Assembly (NCBI RefSeq): GCF_004296935.1
Contig: NZ_SCVH01000047.1
Coordinates: 1 to 47,734 of the forward strand
DNA from: Reyranella sp.
Lineage (GTDB): Bacteria; Pseudomonadota; Alphaproteobacteria; Reyranellales; Reyranellaceae
DNA length: 47,734 bases
Direction: 5' to 3'
The first letter of the stretch is position 1. Each line of letters opens with the position of its first letter. Position numbers and translations under genes: made by a program. This document shows positions 26,762-34,181 of this stretch, piece by piece. The notes under the pieces are model-generated. The model saw only the letters and a program-made list of their open reading frames with translations. It ran no database searches and had not been told where the DNA came from.

Positions 26762-27528
26762 CGGATCGTCTGGCCGGCAAGGTGGCCCTCATCACCGGCG
26801 GCGCGTCGGGTCTGGGCGAGTGTTCTGCCATCCTGATGGCCCACGAGGGCGCCCGGGTGGTGATCGCCGACATCCAGGAAGACAAGGGCCGCGCCCTCGC
26901 CGCCAGGATCGGCAAGGCCGCGCATTTCGTGAAGCTCGACGTCACCAGCGAAGACAACTGGCAGGCCGCCATCGCCGAAGCGGTGAAGACCTTCGGCGCA
27001 CTGCACGTCCTGGTCAATTCCGCCGGCATCGGCCTCACCAAGACGGTCGAGGACATCACGCTCGAGGAATGGCGGCGCGTCCATGCCATCGATCTCGACG
27101 GCGTGTTCCTCGGCTGCAAGCACGGCGTCGCCGAGATCAAGAAGCATACGAAGACGCTGGGCGGCTCGATCATCAACATCTCGTCGATCTCGGGCATCAT
27201 CGCCGGTGCCAACATGGCGGCCTACAACTCGGCCAAGGCGGGCGTGCGGCTCCTCAGCAAGTCGGTGGCGTTGCACTGCGCCAAGTCGGGCTACAACATC
27301 CGCTCCAACTCGGTTCATCCCACCTTCATCGACACCCCGATCCTCGACCGCCACCGCGTCCGCTTCGGCCAGGAGATCATGCAGCAGAAGCTCGGCAAGC
27401 AGGTCCCGATCGGCCGCCTCGGCCGGCCCGAGGAAGTGGGCTGGGCGCTGGTCTTCCTCGCCTCCGACGAATCGAGCTTCATGACCGGCTCGGAAGTGGT
27501 CATCGACGGCGGCATTTCGGCAATGTGA
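26758..27528 (+). CDS. Short-chain dehydrogenase/reductase (SDR)
   Basis: A 256-residue classical SDR: GGASGLGE cofactor loop near residues 14-21, an acidic residue in VVIADIQED (NAD preference), NSAG, catalytic Ser in NISSISG and the Tyr-Lys pair in AAYNSAKAG, ending MTGSEVVIDGGISAM. The overall pattern resembles cyclopentanol/3-hydroxysteroid type dehydrogenases. It is coupled to the upstream transporter and 15 bases upstream of an alpha/beta hydrolase, which together suggest alcohol oxidation followed by ester or lactone hydrolysis. Confidence 0.92.
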   Translation: MTDRLAGKVALITGGASGLGECSAILMAHEGARVVIADIQEDKGRALAARIGKAAHFVKLDVTSEDNWQAAIAEAVKTFGALHVLVNSAGIGLTKTVEDITLEEWRRVHAIDLDGVFLGCKHGVAEIKKHTKTLGGSIINISSISGIIAGANMAAYNSAKAGVRLLSKSVALHCAKSGYNIRSNSVHPTFIDTPILDRHRVRFGQEIMQQKLGKQVPIGRLGRPEEVGWALVFLASDESSFMTGSEVVIDGGISAM

Positions 27529-27543
27529 TTCGGAGGACCTGGC

Positions 27544-28338
27544 ATGCTTCTCTCCCTCAACAATCGTCGCGTCTATTTCGATCTTGCCGGACCGCAGAAT
27601 GCCCCTGTCGTCTGCTTCACCCATTCGCTCAATTCCGACGGCGGCATGTGGGTCGAACAGATGGTGCCGCTGCTGGCCGCGGGCTACCGCGTGCTGCGCC
27701 TCGACATGCGCGGCCACGGCGGCAGCGAGGCGGTCCCGGGCGACTACACGATGGACGCGCTGGCGGCCGACGTGAAAGGCGCGCTCGACGTGCTCGACAT
27801 CAAGAAGGTGCATTTCATCGGTCTCTCGATCGGCGGCATGATCGGCCAGGGCTTTGCGCTCGCCAATCCCGGCGCCCTCGCCTCGCTCACGCTCTGCGAC
27901 ACCCAGCCCTCGACGCCACCGGGCTCGGCCGGCACATGGGAAGAGCGCAAGGCCACGGTGCGCAGCAAGGGACTTGCGGCGCTCGCCGACGCCACGATGC
28001 AGCGCTGGTTCACCGACGAGTTCAGGAATGTCAATCCCGTGCGCTGGCGCGAGATCCGCGACACGATCAGCGGCACGACGCCGGAAGGCTCCGCCGGCTG
28101 CATGTCGGCAATCCAGCACTTCGACTATCTCGACCGCCTCAACACCATCAAGGTCCCGACCCTGGTGATCTGCGGCGACCAGGACGAAGGCACGCCGCCC
28201 GAGCGCAACAAGCTGATCGCGTCCAAGATTCCCGGCGGCCGCTACGAGGAGATCGCCAAGGCCCGCCACCTGCCCAACGTCGAGCGGCCGGAGCAATTCA
28301 ACCGCATCATGATGTCGTGGCTTGGTTCGAATCGCTGA
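27544..28338 (+). CDS. Alpha/beta hydrolase, 3-oxoadipate enol-lactonase-like
   Basis: A 264-residue alpha/beta hydrolase. The nucleophile elbow is G-L-S95-I-G-G, the acid lies in CGDQDEGTPP and the His in KARHLPNVERP. The SLNSDGGMW oxyanion region and DMRGHGGSE are characteristic of PcaD-type enol-lactonases, which open 3-oxoadipate enol-lactone. A ribosome-binding site (GGAGG) precedes the start. No other beta-ketoadipate genes are adjacent, so a different lactone or ester is possible. Confidence 0.88.
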   Translation: MLLSLNNRRVYFDLAGPQNAPVVCFTHSLNSDGGMWVEQMVPLLAAGYRVLRLDMRGHGGSEAVPGDYTMDALAADVKGALDVLDIKKVHFIGLSIGGMIGQGFALANPGALASLTLCDTQPSTPPGSAGTWEERKATVRSKGLAALADATMQRWFTDEFRNVNPVRWREIRDTISGTTPEGSAGCMSAIQHFDYLDRLNTIKVPTLVICGDQDEGTPPERNKLIASKIPGGRYEEIAKARHLPNVERPEQFNRIMMSWLGSNR

Positions 28339-28347
28339 TAGTGCTCT

Positions 28348-28456
28348 GACCCCCTCCGCCCCGTAAGACGGGGCACCTCCCCCGCTTCGCGAGGGAGGAG
28401 AAGAAATCAAACTCCTCCCCCGTCTGCGGGGGAGGTGGCCGAAGGCCGGAGGGGTC
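28348..28456. repeat. Intergenic palindromic element with inverted ends
   Basis: The element begins TGACCCCCTCCG and ends CGGAGGGGTCA, which are inverted copies. Between them are two hairpins with CCTCCCCCGC...GAGGGAGG and CTCCTCCCCCGTC...GGGGGAGG, separated by AAGAAATCAAA. The related element at 41211-41316 shares most of this sequence. It fills the gap between the hydrolase and the acyl-CoA dehydrogenase genes. Confidence 0.85.
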
Positions 28457-28484
28457 AAGCGGTGATGACAGGAGTAACTGGAAA

Positions 28485-29651
28485 ATGGATTTCGCCTTCA
28501 CCGAACAGCAGCTCGCGATCAAGGACAGCGTGGCGAAGCTGTGCGCCCAGTTCGACGGCAAGTACTGGCTGAAGAAGGACAAGGAAGGCGGCTTCCCCGA
28601 GGACTTCTACCGCGCCATGGCCGACGCCGGCTGGCTCGGTATCGCCATGCCCGAGGAATACGGCGGCTCGGGCCTCGGCATCGCCGAGGCCGCGATCATG
28701 ATGCAGGCGGTGGCCGAATCGGGCGCGGCGCTGCAGGGCGCCTCGGCCATCCATCTCAACGTCTTCGGTCCCAACCCGATCGTGGTGTTCGGCACCGAGG
28801 AGCAGAAGAAGCGCATCCTGCCCGACATCATCGCCGGCAAGGTGAAGGGCTGCTTCGCCGTCACCGAGCCCGACGCCGGCCTCAACACCACGGCGCTCGA
28901 CACCAAGGCCGAGCGCGACGGCAACGGCTACATCGTGCACGGCAAGAAGACTTTTACGACCACGGCCTCGGTCGCCGACAAGATGCTGCTGATCGCCCGC
29001 ACCACGCCCAAGGACAAGTGCAGGAAGGCGACCGACGGGCTCACGCTGTTCTATACCGACCTCGACCGCTCCAAGGTCGAGATCACCGAGATCGACAAGA
29101 TGGGCCGCAAGGCGATCGACACCAACCAGGTGTTCATCGACGGATTGAAAATCCCGCTCGAGGACCGCATCGGCGAGGAAGGCAAGGGCTTCCACTATCT
29201 CCTGCACGGCCTCAACCCCGAACGCATCCTGATCGCGGCCGAAGCGATCGGCATCGGCAAGGCAGCACTTGCCAAGGCCACGCAATACGCCAAGGAGCGC
29301 ATCGTGTTCGGCCGGCCCATCGGCAAGAACCAGGCGATCCAGCACCCGCTGGCCGAGAGCTGGATGCAGCTCGAGGCGGCCAACCTGCTCGCCTTCAAGG
29401 CGGCCTGGCTCTACGACAACGGCCAGGACTGCGGCGCCGAGGCCAACTCGGCCAAGTATCTCGGCGCCCGCTGGGCCTACGAGGCCTGCGAGCGCGCGAT
29501 CCTGACCCACGGCGGCTACGGCTACGCCAAGGAGTTCCACGTCGAGCGCTTCCTGCGCGAGGTCATGATCGCCCGCATCGCGCCGGTGAGCGAGCAGCTG
29601 ATCCTGTGCTACGTCGCCGAAAGGGTGTTGGGCCTGCCCAAGAGCTACTGA
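28485..29651 (+). CDS. Acyl-CoA dehydrogenase
   Basis: A 388-residue acyl-CoA dehydrogenase with MDFAFTEQQLAIKDSVAKLC, the flavin block CFAVTEPDAGLNTT, YIVHGKKTFTTTAS, RIVFGRPIGKNQAIQHPLAE and HGGYGYAKEFHVERFLRE. It ends RIAPVSEQLILCYVAERVLG; the IYEGT-type catalytic Glu is replaced by a different arrangement, as in other divergent members. It lies downstream of the transporter-SDR-hydrolase set in the same direction, but a palindromic element intervenes, so it may be separately expressed. The substrate is unknown. Confidence 0.93.
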   Translation: MDFAFTEQQLAIKDSVAKLCAQFDGKYWLKKDKEGGFPEDFYRAMADAGWLGIAMPEEYGGSGLGIAEAAIMMQAVAESGAALQGASAIHLNVFGPNPIVVFGTEEQKKRILPDIIAGKVKGCFAVTEPDAGLNTTALDTKAERDGNGYIVHGKKTFTTTASVADKMLLIARTTPKDKCRKATDGLTLFYTDLDRSKVEITEIDKMGRKAIDTNQVFIDGLKIPLEDRIGEEGKGFHYLLHGLNPERILIAAEAIGIGKAALAKATQYAKERIVFGRPIGKNQAIQHPLAESWMQLEAANLLAFKAAWLYDNGQDCGAEANSAKYLGARWAYEACERAILTHGGYGYAKEFHVERFLREVMIARIAPVSEQLILCYVAERVLGLPKSY

Positions 29652-29683
29652 GGGCCGCCCCGCGGTTGGGGGGCAAACCCTTG

Positions 29684-29705
29684 AACGGGCTTCCCGTTTT
29701 TCCTT
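29684..29705 (+). terminator. Rho-independent terminator after acyl-CoA dehydrogenase
   Basis: The stem AACGGG/CCCGTT with a CTT loop is followed by a T-rich tract (TTTTTCCTTT). It lies 32 bases after the acyl-CoA dehydrogenase stop. Confidence 0.75.
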
Positions 29706-29782
29706 TCATTTGAGTTGCAACCTCGCGCCCCGGCGTGCGTTCCCCCGTCGGACCGTTAGTCGTTCGGTAGGGGGAGACTTCC

Positions 29783-29926
29783 ATGACCCGCAGCCAGATT
29801 CACGCCGGCATAGCCCTGGGGACCATCGCCATCCTCGCGGGCGTCGCTCTGCTCTCGCCCGCCGTGCCGCCGTTCCTGAAACGACGGGCCAGGCTGCCCT
29901 TGTCCGTCGGCGCATTTCCGCATTAG
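29783..29926 (+). CDS. Small single-pass membrane protein (47 residues), hypothetical
   Basis: A short reading frame starting MTRSQIHAGIALGTIAIL with a GGGGGAGA ribosome-binding site six bases upstream. Residues about 8-25 form one hydrophobic helix, followed by PPFLKRRARLP, a basic cytoplasmic-type flank. It lies between a terminator and the next small gene. Support is the ribosome-binding site, the membrane helix with positive flank and the free intergenic position; no family is known. Confidence 0.5.
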   Translation: MTRSQIHAGIALGTIAILAGVALLSPAVPPFLKRRARLPLSVGAFPH

Positions 29927-29968
29927 CCTTCCCGTCGGCTCATGCCGAGCCGAAGGGGAGGATTCAAC

Positions 29969-30271
29969 ATGACCGTTACAGTAGTGACGCGTTGGACCAC
30001 GCCGAATGTTCCGGCATCGACAAAAGTCGCGACGCGTTCAAGAGCGTTGTGGAAGAAGCTTGGCGCACTGGATGTCCGGCTGAACCAGATGTTCACCGGG
30101 CCGCAGACCGGCCAATGGCTCTTCGTCGTCGTTTTTCCCGATATGGCTGTCTATGCGAAAGCATCGGCAGCCGCGACCGCTAGCGCGGACATGCAGGAAC
30201 TCCTGGCGGACAATGCGAAGATCGGCGCGGTCATGCACGAACGCGAAATCCTCGTCGGCCTCGATTTCTAA
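29969..30271 (+). CDS. Small alpha/beta-barrel-like protein (DUF6854-like)
   Basis: A 100-residue cytoplasmic protein, MTVTVVTRWTTPNVPAST at the start, with GQWLFVVVFPDMAVYAKA in the middle. The strand-helix-strand spacing recalls small dimeric alpha/beta-barrel proteins such as DUF6854 or antibiotic-monooxygenase-like families, which often ride along with catabolic genes. GGGGAGG seven bases upstream fixes the start. A short hairpin (TCGGCTC/GAGCCGA, 29935-29953) lies just before the ribosome-binding site. No catalytic residues can be named. Confidence 0.72.
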   Translation: MTVTVVTRWTTPNVPASTKVATRSRALWKKLGALDVRLNQMFTGPQTGQWLFVVVFPDMAVYAKASAAATASADMQELLADNAKIGAVMHEREILVGLDF

Positions 30272-30278
30272 AGCGAAA

Positions 30279-30342
30279 CTCAACCCGCTCGAGGGTTGAG
30301 CACCAAATCGCAGCCTTGCCGCGTCATGGCGGCAAGGCTGCG
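30279..30342. terminator. Two hairpins downstream of the small gene, between converging genes
   Basis: First a hairpin CTCAACCC/GGGTTGAG (30279-30300), then a 14-base perfect stem CGCAGCCTTGCCGC/GCGGCAAGGCTGCG (30309-30342). Neither is followed by a T-run. Their place between a plus-strand and a minus-strand gene suggests transcript-end structures. Confidence 0.55.
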
Positions 30343-30370
30343 CCGTTCCAACGTCGATTGAATCGCGTCT

Positions 30371-30500
30371 TTCCTCCCCTTGCTTGCAAGGGGAGGTGCC
30401 CGCGTCTTCGCGGGCGGGGTCATGGGCCGCCAGTGGGACTCATGACCCCTCCGGCCCGTAAGACGGCCCACCTCCCCAGCTTCGCTGGGGAGGAGAAGAA
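30371..30500. repeat. Intergenic palindromic elements, two arrayed modules
   Basis: Module one has CCTCCCCTT/AAGGGGAGG and GCCCGCG/CGCGGGC hairpins ending GGGGTCATG. Module two starts CATGACCCCTCCGGCCCGTAA and has CCTCCCCAGC/GCTGGGGAGG. These are the same building blocks as the elements near 28.4, 41.2 and 44.2 kb. Together with the two preceding hairpins they occupy most of the 237-base gap, in which no gene is seen. Confidence 0.8.
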
Positions 30501-30508
30501 GCGGGCCT

Positions 30509-31039
30509 CTAGCGCGGATAGCGCGCCTCGTATTGCTGCTCGATATTGCCGAAGACCGTCCAGAAGGCCTTCGGCACGCGGCCGTTGGCGCGCTCCACCA
30601 GGATGTCGAGATGGGTGTGCCAGCCGCCCGAGGTCTGGACCATGCTCGCGCGATCCGGCAGGTGCCGGTGGGTCAGGATCAGCCGCACGTTCCGGCCTTC
30701 GGGCGCCAGTTCGAACGTCACCTCCGACGTGCCCCACGAGATCGCGAGCAGCCGCGGCGGCTCGACCCGCAGCACGCGCTCGCGGCTGACATGGCCTTTC
30801 TCATCCATTTCCTTGTAGCGTTCGGGCGGCGCCACCTTGTGCGGCGACAGATCGCGATGCTGGAAGCGCAATTCGACCGCGCCGCCTTCCTTCAGCTCCA
30901 TCGGCCCGCTAGCCAGCCACTGGCCGCGCTTGTCGGAATCGACGAGGAATTCCCACACCGTCTCGATCGGTCCGGGCAACAGGCGTTCGAAACGCACTTC
31001 GGCGGGTGCTGTCAGTTGGCCGTAGGCAGTGTCGGTCAT
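30509..31039 (-). CDS. SRPBCC-family (AHSA1-like) protein
   Basis: A 176-residue START/Bet v1-like helix-grip protein of the activator-of-Hsp90-ATPase-1 type: VRFERLLPGPIETVWEFLVD at the start, then FELAPEGRNVRLILTHRHLP and SGGWHTHLDILVERANG near the C-terminus. Such proteins bind hydrophobic ligands. The start overlaps the stop of the ArsR-type regulator gene (ATGA), a very common arrangement in which the regulator controls both genes. Confidence 0.9.
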   Translation of the reverse strand: MTDTAYGQLTAPAEVRFERLLPGPIETVWEFLVDSDKRGQWLASGPMELKEGGAVELRFQHRDLSPHKVAPPERYKEMDEKGHVSRERVLRVEPPRLLAISWGTSEVTFELAPEGRNVRLILTHRHLPDRASMVQTSGGWHTHLDILVERANGRVPKAFWTVFGNIEQQYEARYPR

Positions 31040-31392
31040 TTGCGGCTCCTTTTCTTCGTCTTGCGGACATGACGCAGCAGCGCGGTCTCCAGCGCATCGA
31101 GGCGTCCCGTCCAGAAGCGTTGGTAGTAAGCGATCCAGCGGTCAGCCTCGGCGAGCGCCCGCGCCTCGAGGCGGCAGTGGTGGGTGCGGCCCTCGACCGT
31201 CCGGCTGAGCAGCCCCGCCCCCTCCAGCACCTTCACGTGCTTGGCGGCGGCGGCGAAGGACATGTCGAAGGGCGCCGCCAGTTCGCCCACGCTGTGCTCG
31301 CCCGCCGACAACTTGCGCAGCATGGCGCGGCGGGTGGGGTCAGCGAGGGCGTGGAAGACGCGGTCGAGGGCGGCGGCGTTATGTTCAACCAT
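31036..31392 (-). CDS. ArsR-family winged-helix transcriptional regulator
   Basis: A 118-residue ArsR/SmtB-type repressor. It has RVFHALADPTRRAMLRKLSA, the recognition helix region ELAAPFDMSFAAAAKHVKVL and the wing GLLSRTVEGRTHHCRL. The metal-binding CxC of ArsR is absent, as is usual in the SRPBCC-linked subgroup. It is co-translated with the SRPBCC gene. A promoter with a candidate operator lies directly upstream, and the -10 box is so close to the ATG that the message is probably leaderless. Confidence 0.92.
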   Translation of the reverse strand: MVEHNAAALDRVFHALADPTRRAMLRKLSAGEHSVGELAAPFDMSFAAAAKHVKVLEGAGLLSRTVEGRTHHCRLEARALAEADRWIAYYQRFWTGRLDALETALLRHVRKTKKRSRK

Positions 31393-31399
31393 GTGGTTT

Positions 31400-31442
31400 A
31401 ATATAGCGCCGCCGCCGGACTATTCAACCCTTCAGTTGAATA
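31400..31442 (-). promoter_or_regulatory. ArsR promoter with overlapping palindromic operator
   Basis: On the minus strand, TTGAAT (31422-31427) and TATATT (31400-31405) are spaced 16 bases, a sigma-70-like pair. The -35 box is inside a perfect inverted repeat TATTCAAC-N6-GTTGAATA (31421-31442), the size and symmetry of an ArsR-type operator. Only seven bases separate the -10 box from the ATG, which implies leaderless transcription. Binding would block the promoter, so autoregulation is expected. Confidence 0.65.
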
Positions 31443-31446
31443 TTTT

Positions 31447-31893
31447 TCAGATGCCGAATTTCACGCGGCCCTCGGCATCGATCGGCCAGGCCGGATTCCA
31501 GGCGATCTCCCAGGCGTGGTCGTCGGGATCGGCGACGTAGCCGCGGAAGCCGCCGTGCGGCGGCGCGTCGGCCACGCGCAGCATCCGCCCGCCCGCCGCC
31601 GCCAGCCGGTCGAGCAGCGGCTGCACGTCGGCCTGCGTCGCCACGTTGTGCGCCAGGGCGAAGGCGCCGGGCCGCACCAGGACCGGGCGCTGCCCAGGAC
31701 GCTGCATGTCGGCCTCGAGGTCCGGCGTCGGCCACAGGCCGAGCATCAGGCCGTTCATCTGGTAGAAGACGATCCCCGGCGTTTCGAACACCGGCGTCCA
31801 GCCGAAGCCTTCGCCATAGAAGCGCTTGGAGCGGGCAATATCGGCAATGCCCAGAGTGATGAGAGAAATCTGCTGCTGCATGGTCGTCGTCAT
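31447..31893 (-). CDS. VOC-family (glyoxalase/bleomycin-resistance-like) protein
   Basis: A 148-residue protein with the paired beta-alpha-beta-beta-beta VOC pattern: LITLGIADIARSKRFYGEGF at the start and GYVADPDDHAWEIAWNP at the end, typical of the uncharacterised VOC subgroup. The family chelates a metal and catalyses isomerisation, ring cleavage or binds antibiotics. The start could also be the Met at codon 5. It lies upstream of the ArsR gene on the same strand, with the ArsR promoter in the 54-base gap. Confidence 0.88.
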   Translation of the reverse strand: MTTTMQQQISLITLGIADIARSKRFYGEGFGWTPVFETPGIVFYQMNGLMLGLWPTPDLEADMQRPGQRPVLVRPGAFALAHNVATQADVQPLLDRLAAAGGRMLRVADAPPHGGFRGYVADPDDHAWEIAWNPAWPIDAEGRVKFGI

Positions 31894-32116
31894 GATCCAC
31901 GTCCCTCTGATTCGCCGGCGCGGAATTGCGCGGGCGCGAGGTCGCGGGACAAAGACGCCTCAAATTCAAGAGAACTTGCTGCGTCCGACAGGACCGCCGC
32001 CCGCACTGCGGACGGAAGCGCCGGGCTAAACCACACCGGCCTGCCTTTTTCGACTTTGCCAGCGTAGAAAAGCGGACGCCTCCGATCAAGTGACCCTTCG
32101 ATTAAATGACAAGGCA

Positions 32117-33265
32117 ATGACCGCTCTCGATCCCCTGCCCGCTTCCGTCCTGCCCGCCGGCGTCCGCGCGCGGATCCTGCCCGGCATCAACGGCCTCGAT
32201 ATCCATGTGCTCGAGGCCGGCCATGACAAGGGCCGGCCAGCGGTGCTGCTGCTGCACGGTTTCCCCGAACTCGCCTACAGCTGGCGCAAGGTCCTGCCGG
32301 CGCTCGCCGCCGCCGGCTATCACGCCATCGCGCCCGACCAGCGCGGCTATGGCCGCACCACCGGCTGGGACGCCGACTACGACGGCAACCTGAACGACTT
32401 CCGCTTCATGAATTTGCTGTGCGACGCCATCGGCGTGCTGTTTGCGTTGGGCCACCGCACGGCGGAGGCGGTCGTCGGCCACGACTTCGGTGCCTCGGTG
32501 GCGGCCCAGGCGGCCCTCGTGCGGCCCGACATCTTCAAGCGCCTGGTGCTGATGAGCGCGCCTTACGCCGGGCCGCCCTCAGTACCGTTCGACACGGCGG
32601 ACCGGAAGCCGCCGCCCAAGGGCCCGGACATTCATGCCGCGATGGCCGCCCTCGCGCGGCCGCGCAAGCATTACCAGTGGTACTACTCGACCCGGCCGGC
32701 CAACGAGAACATGTGGCGCGCACCGCAGGGCGTGCACGATTTCCTGCGCGGCTACTACCATCACAAGAGCGCCGACTGGAAAGCCAACAAGCCGTTCGAG
32801 CTCGCCGGCTGGACGGCCGAGGAACTCGCGAAGATGCCGACCTACTACATCATGGATATGGCCGACGGCATGGCCGAGACGGTGGCCAGGGAAATGCCTT
32901 CGCCCGGCGAGATCGCCGCCAACAAATGGCTCACCGAGGACGAACTCACGGTCTACAGCAGCGAATATGCCCGCACCGGCTTCCAGGGCGGTCTCAACTG
33001 GTATCGTGTGCGTACCACCGGCCGGCTCACCGCGGAACTGGAGGTCTTCTCCGGCCGCACCATCGACGTGCCCGCGACCTTCATCTCGGGCAAGAGCGAC
33101 TGGGGCATCTACCAGACACCGGGCGCCATCGCGAAGATGCAGAAGGTCGCCTGCACGAACATGAAGGAGATCCATCTCCTCGACGGCGCCGGCCACTGGG
33201 TGCAGCAGGAGCAGGCGGAGGCGGTGAACCGGCTGCTGATCGAGTTCCTGAAAAACGCCCGCTAG
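32117..33265 (+). CDS. Alpha/beta hydrolase, epoxide-hydrolase-like
   Basis: A 382-residue alpha/beta hydrolase of the epoxide hydrolase/haloalkane dehalogenase group. Visible are the oxyanion motif HGFPE (47-51), the nucleophile D123 in VVGHDFGAS and the His in GAGHWVQQE. An extended cap (about 150-300) with a YYxxK-like region (GYYHHKSADWKANKPF) is unusually long. An Asp at the nucleophile rather than Ser separates this from esterases. The ATG at 32117 is preferred; a GTG 27 bases upstream is in frame. Stand-alone gene. Confidence 0.86.
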   Translation: MTALDPLPASVLPAGVRARILPGINGLDIHVLEAGHDKGRPAVLLLHGFPELAYSWRKVLPALAAAGYHAIAPDQRGYGRTTGWDADYDGNLNDFRFMNLLCDAIGVLFALGHRTAEAVVGHDFGASVAAQAALVRPDIFKRLVLMSAPYAGPPSVPFDTADRKPPPKGPDIHAAMAALARPRKHYQWYYSTRPANENMWRAPQGVHDFLRGYYHHKSADWKANKPFELAGWTAEELAKMPTYYIMDMADGMAETVAREMPSPGEIAANKWLTEDELTVYSSEYARTGFQGGLNWYRVRTTGRLTAELEVFSGRTIDVPATFISGKSDWGIYQTPGAIAKMQKVACTNMKEIHLLDGAGHWVQQEQAEAVNRLLIEFLKNAR

Positions 33266-33302
33266 AGCGGATTCCGATCAGGTGGCATCGTTTCGGTGCT
33301 TT

Positions 33303-33332
33303 CATGTTCCTCTCCCCCGCTAGGGGGAGAGG
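33303..33332. repeat. Palindromic repeat shared with 11160-11189
   Basis: CATGTT followed by the inverted repeat CCTCTCCCCC/GGGGGAGAGG with a GCTA loop, identical to the copy at 11.16 kb. It lies between the converging epoxide hydrolase and haloacid dehalogenase genes. Confidence 0.75.
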
Positions 33333-33367
33333 TGTATGAAGGTGATGACGTCCAATCGGAACGCGCC

Positions 33368-34096
33368 CTAGGCCCCCAGGGCGTCCGCCAGCGCGACGAA
33401 GCTGTCCGCATAGAGATCGAACCAGGGTTCCGGCGCGACGTCGGGCTTGGCACCCGGACCGAATTCCAGCGGGCGGACCACGAAGGCCGTGCGCATCCCG
33501 AAGGCGCGGGCCGCCTTCAGGTCGTACTTGTGGCAGGCCACCATCATGATCTCGTCGGGCCGGTAGCCGAGATAGTCGACCGCGAGCTGATAGACGGCAG
33601 GCGCGGGCTTGTAGCTCCGCGCAAGTTCCGCCGTCAGCACGGCGTCGAACGGCAGGCCCGCGTGCTTGACCACCGCGACCATGGCTCTCATGCCGGCATT
33701 GGAAAGCGTCGAGACGACGAAACGACGACGCAACCGTGCGAGTCCTTCGACGCTGTCCGGCCAGGCATCGAGCCGGCTCCAGATCTGGTTCAGCTCGTCG
33801 CGCTCGGCAGCCGTGAACACCGCGGACAGACCGTGCTTCTCGAGCAACGTATCGAGGGTTTCACGGTAGATGCGGTCGACCCGGAGCCACGGCCGCTCGC
33901 CCGCGATGATCTGGTCGAGCACCGCGCGATAGAGCCCGCGCCAGTCGGAGGACAACGCGCCCCAGTCGATCTGCAGGCCCTTGGCCCGGTTCACGGCCTC
34001 GCCCATGCGCAGGAGCGGCCGGCAAAAATCGACGCAGGTGCCCTGGACGTCGAAAGTGAGCGCCCGGACGTTCGCAAGTGATGCCGCGTGCGCCAT
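33368..34096 (-). CDS. Haloacid dehalogenase type II-like (HAD superfamily) protein
   Basis: A 242-residue HAD-superfamily protein of the L-2-haloacid dehalogenase type. It has nucleophile D16 in LTFDVQGTCVDF, Ser in STLSNAGM, Lys in SYKPAPAVYQ and the acidic motif in VACHKYDLKAARAFGM. The cap domain between motifs I and II is of the small helical type. These enzymes hydrolyse 2-haloacids, but many members act on phosphates or unknown substrates. The start may be up to four codons further upstream (34108); the chosen ATG follows GAGG closely. Confidence 0.88.
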   Translation of the reverse strand: MAHAASLANVRALTFDVQGTCVDFCRPLLRMGEAVNRAKGLQIDWGALSSDWRGLYRAVLDQIIAGERPWLRVDRIYRETLDTLLEKHGLSAVFTAAERDELNQIWSRLDAWPDSVEGLARLRRRFVVSTLSNAGMRAMVAVVKHAGLPFDAVLTAELARSYKPAPAVYQLAVDYLGYRPDEIMMVACHKYDLKAARAFGMRTAFVVRPLEFGPGAKPDVAPEPWFDLYADSFVALADALGA

Positions 34097-34181
34097 GTCC
34101 CTCATCATCCCCATTTGCCCGGCCGAGCATCGCCTGCGAATTCGGCTGGCGTCAAACCACCGCCGCGCGATACCGTGCCTG

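Noticed and set aside
28323-28336. GGTTCGAATC resembling a tRNA T-arm.
   Set aside because: It lies in the last codons of the enol-lactonase-like gene, and no acceptor, D or anticodon arms can be drawn around it.
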